Positions 24,613-36,649 of a stretch of 64,000 nt of DNA are shown one piece after another (position 1 is the stretch's first letter; every line of letters starts with the position of its first letter). A model generated the notes under the pieces. That model had not been told where the DNA came from. It was given only the letters and a program-made list of their open reading frames with translations, and ran no database searches. The stretch is from Monodelphis domestica. Taxonomy: Eukaryota; Chordata; Mammalia; Didelphimorphia; Didelphidae. A program made the position numbers and the translations under genes. The stretch is taken from positions 81,857,430 to 81,921,429 of the forward strand of contig NC_077227.1 of the NCBI RefSeq assembly GCF_027887165.1, written 5' to 3'.

Positions 24613-25686
24613 GAAATAATAGAGTACACTGAAGTATATGGGATACTTCAGTGCCCCTCAGTGAAGTAAGGGCAATGGCCTTACCTATTGGGACCAGTAC
24701 ACAACCAGGCCTCCAAGCAGTTGTTGGTATAAACATGGAAGATTTATTGTTAAGAAAACACAAGGTTAGGAAAGGAGGATTAAGGATCAAGGTTTCCCTA
24801 ACACTATGAATTCTTACTTTCCTTTCCCTCTATGTTCCCTGAAGCTTCCTAAATGCTTCCTTTCTCTGACTAATATCCCAAGCCCTCTCTGCATCTACCT
24901 GACTCTATAAAATCCTCCCTAGGTGGTTTCTCAAGAGGCAACAGTTTTTTAAGATGGAACAGGGATGAACCCTAGATGACTGAGTTCAACCCAGCTGGGC
25001 CAGGTCCTGAGCTTGACTTCAGGCCTCACACCACAACTGCCTCTTAACAATGAGGTCTTTATCAGGTTTGATATTATACAGGATCTTCTTAGATGTTTCT
25101 CTTCTTATGAGGAAAGGTACTTCCAAGAAAGTCCAAAGGTTTCGCTTCAACCTCACTGTCAGATTTAGTATCTCCCGGATCAGCACAGCTCTACTACCTC
25201 TTCTCCCCTCAGCTCCAAGAAACAGGAACAACCTTCAGTTGGTTGGTGCTCCTTCAAATCTTCTCTCCAAAGGATAGGTCTGTCTAGTTAGCCAAGTACT
25301 GGTCTGTGACTGGTGGACTTCCTTATCCATAGCCCATGCAGGACCAGTTGCATTGCTAGAGTAGTAGAAACTATACTGAAAGAGATGGGTCTTCTTTGTT
25401 TTATCTAGAACTATTCCTTTTGAAACAAGGTGATTAATGAGACTCTTCAACTTGCCTAAAGCATCCTGTTTTCTCCACCTTGCCTTTGCTTTGGATACTT
25501 TCTTCCTTGATAATTGTTCTTTTGCTCCATTCTGGATTTTTTAAGAAAAATAAATATAAAAAGAAAAAAAAATATTCTCTCCAAACTCTAGAATCTCTTG
25601 TCACAGTATTCCTAGCATGCAGCCAGACCAACCTCTGCAAAACCAACCTTTTCACTTATCCTTAATTCCATTTCTCTCTCTGTCAT
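24613..25686 (-). mobile_element. 1.07-kb insertion in L2 with an LTR-like part (fossil)
   Basis: Interrupts an otherwise continuous L2. Near-identical words 'ggtgatggaggg-atatag' stand at both borders (24594-24612 and 25687-25704). On the minus strand the left part looks like an LTR R/U5, with AATAAA at 24748-24743. The remainder was not recognised. Family unknown. Confidence 0.4.
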
Positions 25687-26290
25687 GGTGATGGAGGGAA
25701 TATAGGCAAATATGTAGTCACAGAATGGAGAGAAATTGAAGATTAGATGATGGTGGGGGTAATTTCTTGGAAAAGAAAAGATGAGATGAAATTAAAGACA
25801 CATTTAGAGGGGCTGGCCTTAGAAAGGAGAAGGGCCACTTCTTTATCAGACTGGCATGAAGGAAGAGGTAATGGTGGATGAAGTCAGGAGGATCTAATAA
25901 GAGAAGAGTTAGCTCATGAAGATTAGCCTTTATTTTTTTGGTGAAATATGAGGTGAAGTCCTCAGGTGAGAGAATGGGATAGGATGTGCCATAGGATTCT
26001 TGAGGAAAGATTAAAAGGTGTGGAATAGAAACTATGTCATTGCCTTACTATCATGAGGGTTCAGCTGAGAGTAGATGACATGAATTTGTATCATACCCAA
26101 TCAACATGGTTTTGAGACTTCCTCTAGCTCTGCTTAATTGTGCATAGGTAGGAGCAAAGAAGGTAAGATTGTTGAAGTAATCTAGGGCTGATGTTTGGTA
26201 AGGTGGGAATTGTAATAAGACAAAGGTAGAAGGGCCAGAGTATAGAGAATAGTACAGAGGTGGAATTGGTTCACCAACAGGCTAATATTG
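25687..26290 (-). repeat. L2 LINE, continuation of ORF2
   Basis: Continues the reversed L2 after the insertion. Landmarks are 'aaagacacatttagaggggc', 'agtgaagtcctcaggtgag' (approximate) and 'ctctgcttaattgtgcatag'. Confidence 0.55.
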
Positions 26291-26294
26291 GGAA

Positions 26295-26558
26295 GGGATG
26301 ATGGTAAAGAATTGGAAATTGAAGGGATGGCCATCAACTGGGGATGAAAAAATGGTTGAACAAACTGGTGAGGGAATACTATGGTGTTATAAGAAATGAT
26401 TAGCAGGATGATTTCAGAAAAGGCTGGAAAGATCTACATGAACCAATGCAGAGTGAAATAAGCAGAACCAGGAGAACATTATACACAGAAACAGCAATAT
26501 TGTACAATGATCAGCTGTGAAAGACTTGATTACTCTCAGCAATGCAATGATCTAAAAC
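26295..26558 (+). mobile_element. L1 fragment, truncated at both ends
   Basis: 'catcaactggggatgaaaaa', 'gaaataagcagaaccaggag' and 'tctcagcaatgcaatgatct' match the end of ORF2 and early 3' UTR of the other L1s. The copy stops before the usual L1 tail and joins L2 text. Confidence 0.75.
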
Positions 26559-26559
26559 C

Positions 26560-26800
26560 TCTCTCTTTCTTTCCCTCCATCCTGTCTTATGTACCCCTTA
26601 ATGTGAATGCCTCTCCTCTCTTGATTATCTCCAATTTACCCTGGTTATATCTTGCTTGTATATGTGGTCTCCCTTCTTAGAATTCAAGTTCCTTGAGATC
26701 AGGGACTGTCTTTTGCCTTTCTTTGTATTTTTTCAGGGTTTAGCACAGGGCTTGGGACACCTTAATGAAAGCTGACTGTCTGATCCACTGACTGAAGTCT
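26560..26800 (+). repeat. L2 LINE 3' end
   Basis: 'ttgattatctccaatttacc', 'cttgagatcagggactgtct' and 'tttagcacagggcttgggac' identify the L2 terminus. Confidence 0.75.
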
Positions 26801-26804
26801 CATA

Positions 26805-27535
26805 AAATGAGGGCAGGAGTTGGGATGGAGAGAAATATGGTGTGACATATACTGAATATGTTTCACTGCAATATGATTTCCCCCTTATAGGATCCAAAGA
26901 AAAGCCTGGAAGTCAAGGCTACTTACTGGCTTTGCAGCAAACTGAGGAAGCGAGACAGAGAGCTACTCCCATAATGGAGTATTATGAATGCTGATTTTGT
27001 TCCTATTCTTTTGCTTGCTATTACTTTGTCCCTTTTGCTCCCATGGATTTCCTTGATTCTAGTGACCTATGTAGAACTTCCTTTTGTGTTTTGTATCTTC
27101 TACTAGTATCTTCCAGATATGCCTAGGTGCCTGCTTAGGTACATCGCTGCTCACTCCTGGCTTGCTCTCACTTCTGCTATTCATGTTTGTCTGCTGGTTT
27201 GTTGGCTGTTTTATCACATAATCTGGCCGTGTCTGGTCCTAGTTCCTCGTCCAGAATCCATAACGTGTTGCCATCTACACTCTGGCACGCTGTAGCCTGG
27301 GAAACTGATGGAATCAAGCACCTGAAATTATATAGTCTCTTGTCATCTTAGAGCTCTTCCAATGACAGAGGATACCTTTGGAATATGAACAGGGTAGGTG
27401 AAAGAAGGTTCAGTTCAGGCTTGGAACATAGAAGTCTGGGAGACAGGCCAGAGGAGATAATATCTGGAGATGAGGAGTATAACAACCTATGATATAGGGA
27501 AGTTAGGATTCTAAAGAAACCATTTATGGATCTAG
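26805..27535. other. No gene seen
   Basis: Mixed composition, no recognised repeat, no open frame over 60 codons. Confidence 0.4.
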
Positions 27536-27586
27536 CATATATATCTCTATATATCTATAGGGGGAGGGGCATATATAGCCTTATGT

Positions 27587-27825
27587 AAAGGCAGTTAGAT
27601 GGTATAATGGGAGTACCAAGTGTGGAGTCTTTCTGAGTTTAAATCTGGTCTCAGATATTTACTAGCTCTGTGACTTGGGCAAGTCATTTAACCCCGTTTG
27701 CCTTAGTTTCTTCATCAGTAAAAATGACCTAGAAGAAAGCGGTGAACCATTCCCGTATCTTTGCCAAGAAAACCTCAAATAGGGTCATGAAGAGTCAGGC
27801 TCAATTGAAATGACTGAACAAAAAC
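27587..27825 (+). mobile_element. RTE-tailed SINE
   Basis: 'aggcagttagatggtataat' at the head, 'gtgacttgggcaagtcattt' in the body, then 'gtttcttcatcagtaaaaat' and the RTE-like end 'atgaagagtcaggctcaatt'. Confidence 0.8.
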
Positions 27826-27974
27826 CCATATATGAATGCATAACAATGTGTAAAATTCAACTAACATCTACCATGTATAAGATAAAAAATACAATATCCA
27901 TCCAATGAAAAAACACTAGAGAATATTAGAATAAATGGAACATTCCTCAAAATAATAAATAGCATCTATCTAAA

Positions 27975-28165
27975 TCCTCTCTCTTTCTCTCCTTCCTTCC
28001 CTCCTTCCTTTTCTTTCCTTCTCTTCCTCTCTCTCTGATTCTTTAATTCTCTCTGTCTTTTCTCTCTCCCTACATCCTTCTCTCCCCTCCCACATCCCTC
28101 TCCCCCTCCTTCTTTCTCTCCTCTCCAGTCTTCTCCTCCCCACCTCCTTTCTCACATCTCTGCCT
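27975..28165. repeat. CT-rich low-complexity tract
   Basis: Imperfect CTTT/CTCC polypyrimidine run. Open frames here are artefacts of composition. Confidence 0.85.
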
Positions 28166-28479
28166 CCTAGCTTCTCTGGTTTCTTTCAAGTCTTTGCCAA
28201 ACAATAGGGATACCTATATGGGTCATAAATTCTTTTGTACACAGATTAGTCTTATATAGGGTAGGGAGGAATGGGGGGAAGAGGAAATTCAGACAAATGC
28301 ATTAGGAACCTTTCATTTGGGAGAAAATGTTTTTAGCTGGGAGGAAGGGCAAAAAGGAAGGTGTCAAAGAAGGTAAACAGAAACTATAACATCTGAATTG
28401 AGCATTTAAAGAAGGAATAAGGCTAGGTGCTGGGAATATGAACTCTAAAGCAAAAGAGTACTTGTTCTAGAAGTTATTA

Positions 28480-28730
28480 TTATTATGGCACCTAGGTGGC
28501 CCCATAGGACAGAGACCCCAGCCTGCAGTCAAGATATCTGTTCAAATGTGGCTTCAAACATTTACTAGCTGTGTAATCCTCCAGCAAATCAGAGGATTTG
28601 GGATATAATCTCAGCTCTGCTACTTTCTATCCTGTGTCAGCTTGGACAAATTACTTAGCTTTTCTGGAGCTCAGTTAACTTCTTATCTGTAAAATGAAGG
28701 GGCAGGACAAGATAACCTCTGCTAAAGGCT
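28480..28730 (+). repeat. SINE fragment plus MIR copy
   Basis: 28485-28595 retains 'ggcacctaggtggccccata' and 'tactagctgtgtaatcctc'. 28600-28730 has the MIR text 'atctcagctctgctactttc' and 'tatctgtaaaatgaaggggc'. Confidence 0.6.
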
Positions 28731-28739
28731 GGACTAAGG

Positions 28740-29225
28740 GCATTTGTTTTATTTTTTAATTCTAGTGGAAATGAAGAAAGAACTACTGGAGGTTTTGAGC
28801 AGGAGAATGAAATGGTCAGACTCTTGCCTTATTTTGGGTTATTTAAGGGTAGATTGGGGAGGAGAAAGCCTGGAAGCAGTGAATGCAAGTAGGAGGCTTT
28901 TATAATACTTTAGGCAAGGGATGATTGGGCCTAAATAAGGAGGGTAGCAGTTAAGCAGAGAGATGGGATATATGTAAGAGATACTGTGGAAATAAAATAG
29001 TAATTGATTTGGATTTGAGGGGAAAGGAGATAGAAGAATCGACTCTAACTCTGGGGTTTTCAATCTGAGTGACTAGAAGGAAGAGAAGGAGAAGTCATTG
29101 ACAGAAAGAGAAGTTTGGAGGAGAGAGTTTTAGTAGGGGAGGATTTTGACTTCCTAATTGGACACACTGAATTTCAGGCTATGCAGGTGGTTGGAAATAT
29201 GAGACAAGGAGAAACATTAAGCCTG
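28740..29225 (-). repeat. L2 LINE ORF2 part
   Basis: GA-rich reversed L2 with 'gttttgagcaggagaatgaa' and 'ctctggggttttcaatctga', parallel to the copy at 23.9-24.1 kb. Confidence 0.6.
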
Positions 29226-29404
29226 GGATATCTAGGAAAAGGTAAGTTGGTATGTTTTCTATAGAGACTGTAACTGTCATTTTTATGATATATCCAACCA
29301 AAGATTAATATATTAATATGTATTTAGTAATCACATATTAATTATAATATTGATATTAATGTTAATACTAGTTGTTGCTAATGATTTTTACCCTATCATA
29401 AATT

Positions 29405-30200
29405 ATATTAATCAATCGACATTTATTAGGTGCCTAATATGTGCCAGGCACTGTGCTAAGAACTAGCAACACAAAGGATAAAGGGAGCAGTCTTTCCCCT
29501 AAGAAAATGGACATTCTATCAGGGAAGATACCATGTATGCATAAAGGTATATACAAGATCTCTCCAAAACAAACACAAGATAATCTTAGATGGGAAGGTC
29601 AAGCCACAAGAAAGATCCAAAGAGGCCTCTTGCAGAAGTGATGCTCAAGTGTGAAGTCAAAGAGAGTTTCAGGATCAGATAGTAAGGAAGGAGAGAGTAC
29701 TTCAGGCATGATGGACAGCCAATGCAAAGGCACTGAGCCAGGAGAGGGAGACTTGTAGGGGAATAACATTAAGTAGACCAACTCATATGGCAAGACCATA
29801 GAGTACATGGGGAGAGTGATAAGTAAAAAGACTAGAGAGCAAGGAAGAGGTTGGAGAGAGCTTCAAATGCCCAAAACCAGAAATTTATATTTTATTATAG
29901 AGGTACTAGGGAGCCACTTAGATTATTAAGTAAGGGGAATGGCAGGGTCAGACCTGAGTTCTAGCAATATCACTTTGGCAGCTATGTGTTGCATGGCTTG
30001 GAGAAGGGAAAGAATTGAGACAAGGGGGCCAATTAGGAAGCTATTTCAAAGGTCCAGGTGAAAGGTAATGAGGTTGGTGGCTGTGTAAGTGGAAAGAAGG
30101 GGACATATTGAGAAAGATTATGGAGGTAGAGTTGACTGATTGGGTCTGTGGGATGAGGGAGAGTGAAGATTCAGGGATAGCTCCATTGGCAGGATTTCTC
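29405..30200 (-). repeat. L2 LINE 3' portion, well preserved
   Basis: Starts with the reversed tail 'gacatttattaggtgcctaa', 'gtgccaggcactgtgctaag'. It runs through 'gaagtgatgctcaagtgtga', 'ggatggagtgg'-type text and 'tttcaaaggtccaggtgaaa'. The best-preserved L2 in the window. Confidence 0.8.
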
Positions 30201-30289
30201 TAACAGGGAACAATATAATCCAGCTGTAGCTTTTCATTCTTAGCATCTCTTGACAATGTGCTTCTGGAAATATTCCTTTCTAGAATTGA

Positions 30290-30356
30290 ACTCCAGAAGA
30301 GGAGTCTTCCTGACTCCAGTCCTGGCACTCTATCCACTGTACCACTTAGCTGCCCT
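30290..30356 (-). repeat. CORE-SINE end, inverted
   Basis: 'ttcctgactccagtcctggc' and 'taccacttagctgccc'. Confidence 0.6.
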
Positions 30357-30359
30357 ATT

Positions 30360-31635
30360 TCCTTTCTGGTGTTTCTAAAAAGGATTGGCTCTCTGGGAAG
30401 GCAAGAGGGAGGGATCCATTTGGAAATAGAGTTGATATAAAATTCAAAGATATAAAAATGTATTTTATATAGAAAAAAATGCTTACAAGCACTGCAATGC
30501 AAGGTAACTAAGTGCCCATGAAATAATGTTAGGTTTTTTAAAAAAAATCCAATCTGCCAACTCTTTTATTTGTCTTCCCATAGAAAATGAGCAAGCCACC
30601 CTTCTGGCTATCTGCTGCCTCTCAGTTTTACTTATGGTTTGAATGGTAAGCTTGATATTCAAAATATATAAGTAACATAACAATAAAGTTTCATTTACAT
30701 TTCTCTATGAATCTAGAAATGGTACCAGGCTTAGTGTCACTATGTGTATCTTCTTGCCTTGAAACACAATATTCTAGGGCTCATAATATAGTACTTATGT
30801 TCTATTTGGTATTTATAGGAAATCAAATATTATCTTCAAGACTTTACCAGGTTCAGTTTGGTTATGATGGATTAATGAAGGATGTGGATTAGACTTGGTA
30901 ATAATATAATTGTAAAATGACATTAGTTGGAGTAAACATATTCATTGGACCTGTGTGTTCCTCTTTGTAATTCCTAGATTTGCTTTGCTTTGCTTCATCA
31001 GATTGCAGAGCAAGAACTTTTTCATATTCCCCTAGTAATTAGTCTAAGGTTGATATCCCATAAACGTGTTGATTGATTAAAAGCAATTATAGTTTCTATA
31101 AACCTGTCTTATTTCTCCTTGTGGAAATTGAACACTAGCCTATACATTGGCACCACAAGACAATCTTTGGACTTTAAAGAGAGACAGCTTTCATCTTAAA
31201 ATGAAAGCTACAACTTTGCTTCTTCCCAAATCCTCTGGTTGAATAAGAATGGAGTTTATCTGTAAACAAGCCTCTTAAGAGAGTGGGTTAGAGGAAAGAT
31301 AGTAGAGTACAGAAAAGTGGACATGCGCACTCTGCAGCCATTCTAAAAGGCTCTTCCTCACTTCTGTTGTCCAGAAGACCACCCTCTTGCCCAGAGTGAG
31401 GTTAGAGTCCTCTCATCAGAAGGGTTTTTGAAAGGGACATCAGGAAGAGTGCAAACTGGAATACTGGAAGGAAGCAGGGACTTTTTTCCTGGGAATCCAA
31501 AGTGTATGCTTTGGCCCAGCTCTCAGAGAAAGCTGCTAAGAGAATGACTGGCCATACATAGCTGGTGCCCACTTTTTCTCTGGTCTACCTTTTCTTTTTT
31601 TTTAAATAAATAATTAAGAAACAGTCTCCAGAGAA
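30360..31635. other. No gene seen
   Basis: AT-rich, with no recognised repeat and no convincing exon. Confidence 0.4.
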
Positions 31636-31639
31636 TTTT

Positions 31640-31745
31640 AATCTCAACATCCTACTAGACTTCTTTGAGGGCAGAGGCCATATTTGATTCATTTTTATGG
31701 TCCCCCTGAATTGTTTTACACATAGTAGACAATTAAATGCTTAAA
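31640..31745 (+). repeat. L2 LINE tail
   Basis: 'ctttgagggcagaggccata' through 'acacatagtagacaattaaa'. Confidence 0.55.
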
Positions 31746-31756
31746 TAAATGGATAT

Positions 31757-32290
31757 TAGGGGCAGCTGGGTAGCTCAGTGGATTGAGAGTCAGGCCTAGA
31801 GATGGGAGGTCCTAGGTTCAAATCTGGCCTCAGACACTTCCTAGCTGGGCAAGTCACTTAACCCCTATTGCCTAGTGTAAAGATTAAAATTTGGGGGAAA
31901 CTGAGGCAGGTAGAAATTAGTTTCTCTCTGCAAGGAGTATTATATTTTTATGAGGTTTAGTAAAGGTTAAAATACAGAACAAGAAGGCATGTGTCTAGGC
32001 CCAGAGAGGCCTAGACAACCTCACCTACATCAGGAAAAGAGCCGTCTGCTCCAAAGTGGCAGTAGGAAAGAGAGCCTCAGTAGGCGGAGAACTCCTTTAA
32101 ATAATAATTTATGTTCTTGCCCAGGTGAGAATTCAGTGCAATTACAAAGCATTCTGGGAAGTGAGCAAGGACTTCTGGGGACTGGAGTCCTGGATTCAAG
32201 TCTCCATTTTTACACTAGCCCTTAACACTCTTCTGCCTTGGAACCAATACACAGTATTGATTCCAAGACTGAAGGTAAGGGTTTAAAAAA
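31757..32290 (+). mobile_element. tRNA-derived SINE split by an LTR
   Basis: The 5' part (31757-31875) ends in 'cccctattgcctag' and the 3' part resumes at 32215 with 'ctagcccttaacactcttct', ending in the A-rich tail. Removing the insertion and one ctag restores the family sequence exactly across the join. The SINE is therefore older than the inserted element. Confidence 0.92.
31876..32214 (-). mobile_element. Solo LTR inside a SINE (fossil)
   Basis: 339 bp, flanked by the 4-bp duplication ctag (31872-31875 and 32215-32218). On the minus strand it starts TGTAAAAATGGAGACTTG, has a TATA-like TATTTAAAGG (32103-32094) and a polyA-region CATAAAAATATAATAC, and ends ...TCTTTACA. TG...CA ends and a 4-bp duplication suit a class I (gamma-like) ERV. 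Only the LTR remains. Confidence 0.75.
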
Positions 32291-32319
32291 TAATAATAAA
32301 AATTCAAAAAATAAATGGA

Positions 32320-32535
32320 CATTATCAATATGTATGCCATGAAAAGACATGTAAAGCATTGGTTTCATCTTCAACAACACAGAGCATTTATTCAACACTT
32401 AATGTATACAGAGAACAATGTTTTGTATCAGAGACATAAAAGGTTTAGGAAAGACAAACTACAAGTCTTTAAGGAGCTAACAATATTCTTATTGGGGGTA
32501 AAAACAGATTAGATGATGAGTGAATTAGAAAATAA
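32320..32535 (-). repeat. L2 LINE tail region
   Basis: 'gagcatttattcaacactta' begins the reversed L2 tail, which resumes after the SINE and microsatellite at 33.03 kb. Confidence 0.5.
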
Positions 32536-32542
32536 AAGAATG

Positions 32543-32730
32543 GGGCAGCTGGGTAGCTTAGTGGATTGAGAGCCAGGCCTAGATATGGGAGGTCCTAGGT
32601 TAAAATTTGACCTCAGACATTTCCCAGCTGTGTGACCCTGGGCAAGTCACTTGACCCCCATTGCCTAGCCCTTACCACTCTTCTGCCTTGGAACCAATAT
32701 ACAGTATTGACTCCAAGACAGAAGGTGAGG

Positions 32731-32736
<6 letters not shown>
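32543..32736 (+). mobile_element. tRNA-derived SINE, source of a GAAA array
   Basis: Full-length SINE from 'ggggcagctgggtagcttag' to 'agaaggtgagggttaaaaga'. Its A-rich tail passes directly into the GAAA microsatellite. Confidence 0.9.
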
Positions 32737-33017
<281 letters not shown>

Positions 33018-33029
33018 AAAAGAAAGTAC

Positions 33030-33298
33030 TATAAGACTTAATACTGTTACCATACATCATTATTTCTTTCAAGGGAAGTTCCTGGGAAGAGATAGCATTT
33101 GGGGTCTAGCTGTAGGATGGTTAGGAATTCAACAGCCAAAGAGGAAATTGGACATTCCAGGAACCTGATGGAAGGTATGGAAATACATTGAGTTTTCAGA
33201 AACAGATAGTTGTTCCATTTGACCAAAACATAGAGAAAATGGCTGAAAGGGGTCAAGTTGTACAGGATCTTACAAGCCAAGCGGAGCAGTTTGCATTT
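33030..33298 (-). repeat. L2 LINE fragment
   Basis: 'cctgggaagagatagcattt' to 'atcttacaagccaagcggag' matches the reversed L2. Interrupted on the right by an L1. Confidence 0.5.
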
Positions 33299-33299
33299 T

Positions 33300-33517
33300 A
33301 CTTAAGATGTATGCAATGATCCAGGATAATCCTGAGGGATTTATGAGAAGGAACGCTCTCCACCTGGAGAGAAAGAATTGTGGGATAGAAATGCTGAAGG
33401 AAAACGTGATTTTTCACTTGTTTATATGGGTTTTGGATGTGGAGTTTAGGTTTTTAAAAGATTATTACAAAAATGATTTATATGGAAATAAGTATTGAGT
33501 AATACTTATATATATGT

Positions 33518-33560
<43 letters not shown>

Positions 33561-33685
33561 ATACATATACATGTAAACCCAGTGGATTTGCTTGTCGGCT
33601 CTAGGAGGGGAGAGGGGTAAAAGGGAGGGAAAGTACATGAATCATGTAACCATGGAAAAATACTAAATAAAAAAAAAGTAATATA
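33300..33685 (+). mobile_element. L1 3' UTR copy with internal CA/TA array
   Basis: 'gcaatgatccaggataatcc' to 'gaatcatgtaaccatggaaa' and an A-rich tail. A (CA)n-(TA)n run (33519-33562) sits inside the UTR. It lands within L2. Confidence 0.85.
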
Positions 33686-33689
33686 GAGC

Positions 33690-34160
33690 ACAGAAGATTT
33701 AAAACCAACCAACCAACCAACCAACTCCAGAGAAGTGGCATAGAGAAATCTAAGCCCAAGAAAGATTGTTTCAGTATCCATATGGGGATAAGGTGGCAGG
33801 GGGCAGAGGAGAGCTCTTGGGACAATAATAGTCTAGAAGAATGGTAGTGAAATCTTTTGCTAGATTTGTGGCAATGGAATTCAATAAGAAAGGTTAGAAT
33901 TGAATACAATTCTAAAGTTATGAATATGGGAGTCCTTATAAATAGTGGTGCCAGGAGAAATGAGTGAAGTCAAAAGGAGAAGCAGGTTTTGGGGAGAAAA
34001 TAATGAGCTTGGCTGTGGATATGGTAAGTTCAATGTATCCGTGAAATATTCAATTAAGGATGACCCTAAAGGCAGCTGAAGTTAGGGACCTGGAGAAGTC
34101 AGGACTCAAAATACAGATTTAGAACTTAGAGTTAATTGAATAGAGGAGTTAATTGAAGCC
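33690..34160 (-). repeat. L2 LINE fragment with AACC run
   Basis: Starts with an (AACC)n run (33703-33725) and continues the reversed L2 ('gacaataatagtctagaaga', 'atggtaagttcaatgt'). Confidence 0.5.
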
Positions 34161-34584
34161 ATGAAAGACAGGTAGGTGGGCAAGCACAATCATTTATTAA
34201 GTACCTACTAGATACCAGACACCATGCTAATCACTAGTGATGCAGATATAGCAGAAAGAAAGACAGTCCCTCCCATGAAGTGTTTACATTCTAAAGAGAG
34301 AAAACAACAAAAAAGAAAGCTGAACGGTGGGGACAGTAAGGAAGGTATCCAAGCAAGAGTATGGCGGCCAAGTCTGTCAGTCAATGTGCCAAGAATTGAG
34401 ATTCATGCTAAGGATACAAAGGAAAGCCAAAAAACAAACAAACAAAACCTGATTCTCTGCTATCATGGAGTTTACAGTCAAAAGGGAGAAATAATCCTTA
34501 AATCCAAAGAGTTGGAAGCAAAATGAAGATCTGAGGAAGAACATGCCAGCTGGTAAAAGAGGGCTGGCCTAGAAGAAAGATGTT

Positions 34585-34750
34585 CTGGGTACCTGGCGTC
34601 TAGATTCAGATTTTGCCTCAGACATTTCATAGCTGTGGGACCCTGGGCAAATCACTTAATCCCAAATGCCTAGTCCTTACCTCTCTTCTGCTTTGGAATC
34701 AATACTTATTATTTATATTAAGATAGAATGTACTGGTTTCAAAAAATAAA
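34585..34750 (+). mobile_element. tRNA-derived SINE fragment
   Basis: 5'-truncated. 'ttgcctcagacatttcatag', 'tgggcaaatcacttaatccc' and an A-rich end remain. Confidence 0.75.
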
Positions 34751-35247
34751 AATAAACGATGTTCTGATGTGAGGGAGACACCAAAATTAAGTTCCAGGAT
34801 GGGAAGGCATCTAAATCATGATGCCAAAGTCTGAAGAATTGAAAAGAAGTGTAAGAAGTCACCAAAGGAAAAAGAATAGAGAGAAAAGAGGGCAAAAAAA
34901 GAACCAATCCCTGAGGAATATCCACATAAAGTGATCAGAAACATAACGAAAAGAAATGGGAATGATCAGTTAAAGAGGTAGAAAGAAAATCAGGAGATTA
35001 TGGTATCTTGAGGGAGCTGAAAGAGAGCAGACTATACAGAAGGGGTTGTTTAAGAATATCAAAGCTAGAGAGAGAAGTCAAAGAAGAAAAGGACCCCAAA
35101 AATGCCATTGGATTTGATGACTAGATTATTAACATGAATGGTTCTCAAGAGAGTATATACCCAGTTGTAAGGGGATGAGAGTTGAGTACTGAGGAAGAGA
35201 AATTGTTGATGAATTTTAAAAGAAGTATAGCAATGAAGGAGAATAGG

Positions 35248-35253
<6 letters not shown>

Positions 35254-35337
<84 letters not shown>
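35254..35337. repeat. (GA)n microsatellite
   Basis: About 42 pure GA units inside L2. Confidence 0.97.
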
Positions 35338-35338
<1 letters not shown>

Positions 35339-35805
35339 ACAATGGATGGAGTAAAAAGATCAAGAGAAGACCCTCTTTAGAATTTAGGAGATGTGGGTAT
35401 TTTTATAGGAAGATGGGGAAGGTCTGTGGCAAGAGAAGGGGGAAATTAAAGGTTCGTGAGAATGGAGGAAAACTTCCAGAATAAGATCCTTGAGGAAGTA
35501 GGGATTAAAGTCAAAAATATAGGTAAAAAGAACTAGCCTCTTTGAGTAAAAGGACATCTCTCTTTTGTGACCATAGAAGAAAGTAAAGATGATGATGTTG
35601 AGAAGTTTTGAGGAATGAAGATGAGCAGGTAAACTGATGCAGGCGGATTTCAGTCTTTTGGATAGAAGACTAGGTCATTTGCTCTAAGTGTGGTGTCTGG
35701 GCATGAGAGGAAGAAAGAGTTTGTAATAGTAAATGAGGAAATGATATAGAGTTGATAAAGGAACAATAAGATGGTCTAGTAATAGCAAAAGCCCAGCTCA
35801 AGTTA

Positions 35806-36135
35806 AATATATATGTATGTACATATATATATATATATGTGTATACATATATATATATCTCAACAATCATAAACCACAATTCCAAGGGATTCATAATGAA
35901 AAATGTTGCATACCTCACATCAGAGAAGTAACAGACTAACATGCATAATGAGAATGAGACACATTTTTGGACACGGCGGATGTAGAAATTTGTTTTGTTG
36001 GACTAATGCTTATTTGTTACAAGGATTTTGTTTTTTTCCCCTCTCAGAAAATGAGGATGGGAAGGAGGTAGGAGGGAGATAAAGAAATATTTGATAATTG
36101 TTAAAAATCATAAAGAAGCTTTCAAAAAAAATTAT
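35806..36135 (+). mobile_element. TA array and older L1-type 3' end
   Basis: 35806-35862 is an imperfect TA/TG array. From 35865 the text 'agaatgagacacatttttgg' (approximate), 'aatttgttttgttggactaa' and 'gggaaggaggtaggaggga' matches a marsupial L1 3' terminus different from the 33.5-kb type. Confidence 0.6.
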
Positions 36136-36595
36136 AGTCAAATCCATTAGCTGACTTTCTCTTTTTCACAATTTTATGCTCCACCAAGGTTTAGTAAACC
36201 TGAAACAAGAAAGGAGAAATTGGTTAGTAGGTATGTGTGGGTGTGGTTAGGGTGGTACTTAAGGGATGAGTGATCACAGTTTCTTGTGAAAGGTAAAAGA
36301 TGAGGTGAGAGACAACAGATTCTAGAATAGTTAGCGAAATGTTAAAGAGACAACCCTGGGGGAAAGGCTTAGATATAAAGATGAACCAGAACTGGGGGAA
36401 AGAAAAATATAGGCGGGGAGAATAGGGAAGATGTCAAGAAACCAAAGGCACAATAAGAACAAAGAATAAATGAATGATGCATTTATTAAGCACTTAACTA
36501 TGCAAAGCTATGCAGATTCAAATAGAAAAACAACAGTCCCTGCCCTAATGATGGAGACAATACACACATATAGAAGGTTTCAGTTACAAGTCATA
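36136..36595 (-). repeat. L2 LINE fragments
   Basis: 'gatgcatttattaagcactt' and 'acaacagtccctgccctaat' mark a reversed L2 tail at 36.48-36.59 kb. The preceding 300 bp is GA-rich L2-like text. Confidence 0.5.
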
Positions 36596-36649
36596 TGGAA
36601 AAGTCTCATGGATTTTGGGGTAGGGCAGTGAAGTAGATACAATGCTTCT

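Larger units (their letters stand above)
34165..35800 (-). repeat. L2 LINE, 3' end to ORF2, with nested SINE
   Basis: Starts 'caatcatttattaagtacct' and 'agataccagacaccatgcta' (reversed tail) and runs to 'gtgtggtgtctgggcatgag' near 35.7 kb. A SINE fragment interrupts it at about 34585-34750. Confidence 0.6.

Noticed and set aside
27970-28155. Arg/Glu-rich minus-strand open frame
   Set aside because: Translation of a CT-rich low-complexity tract.
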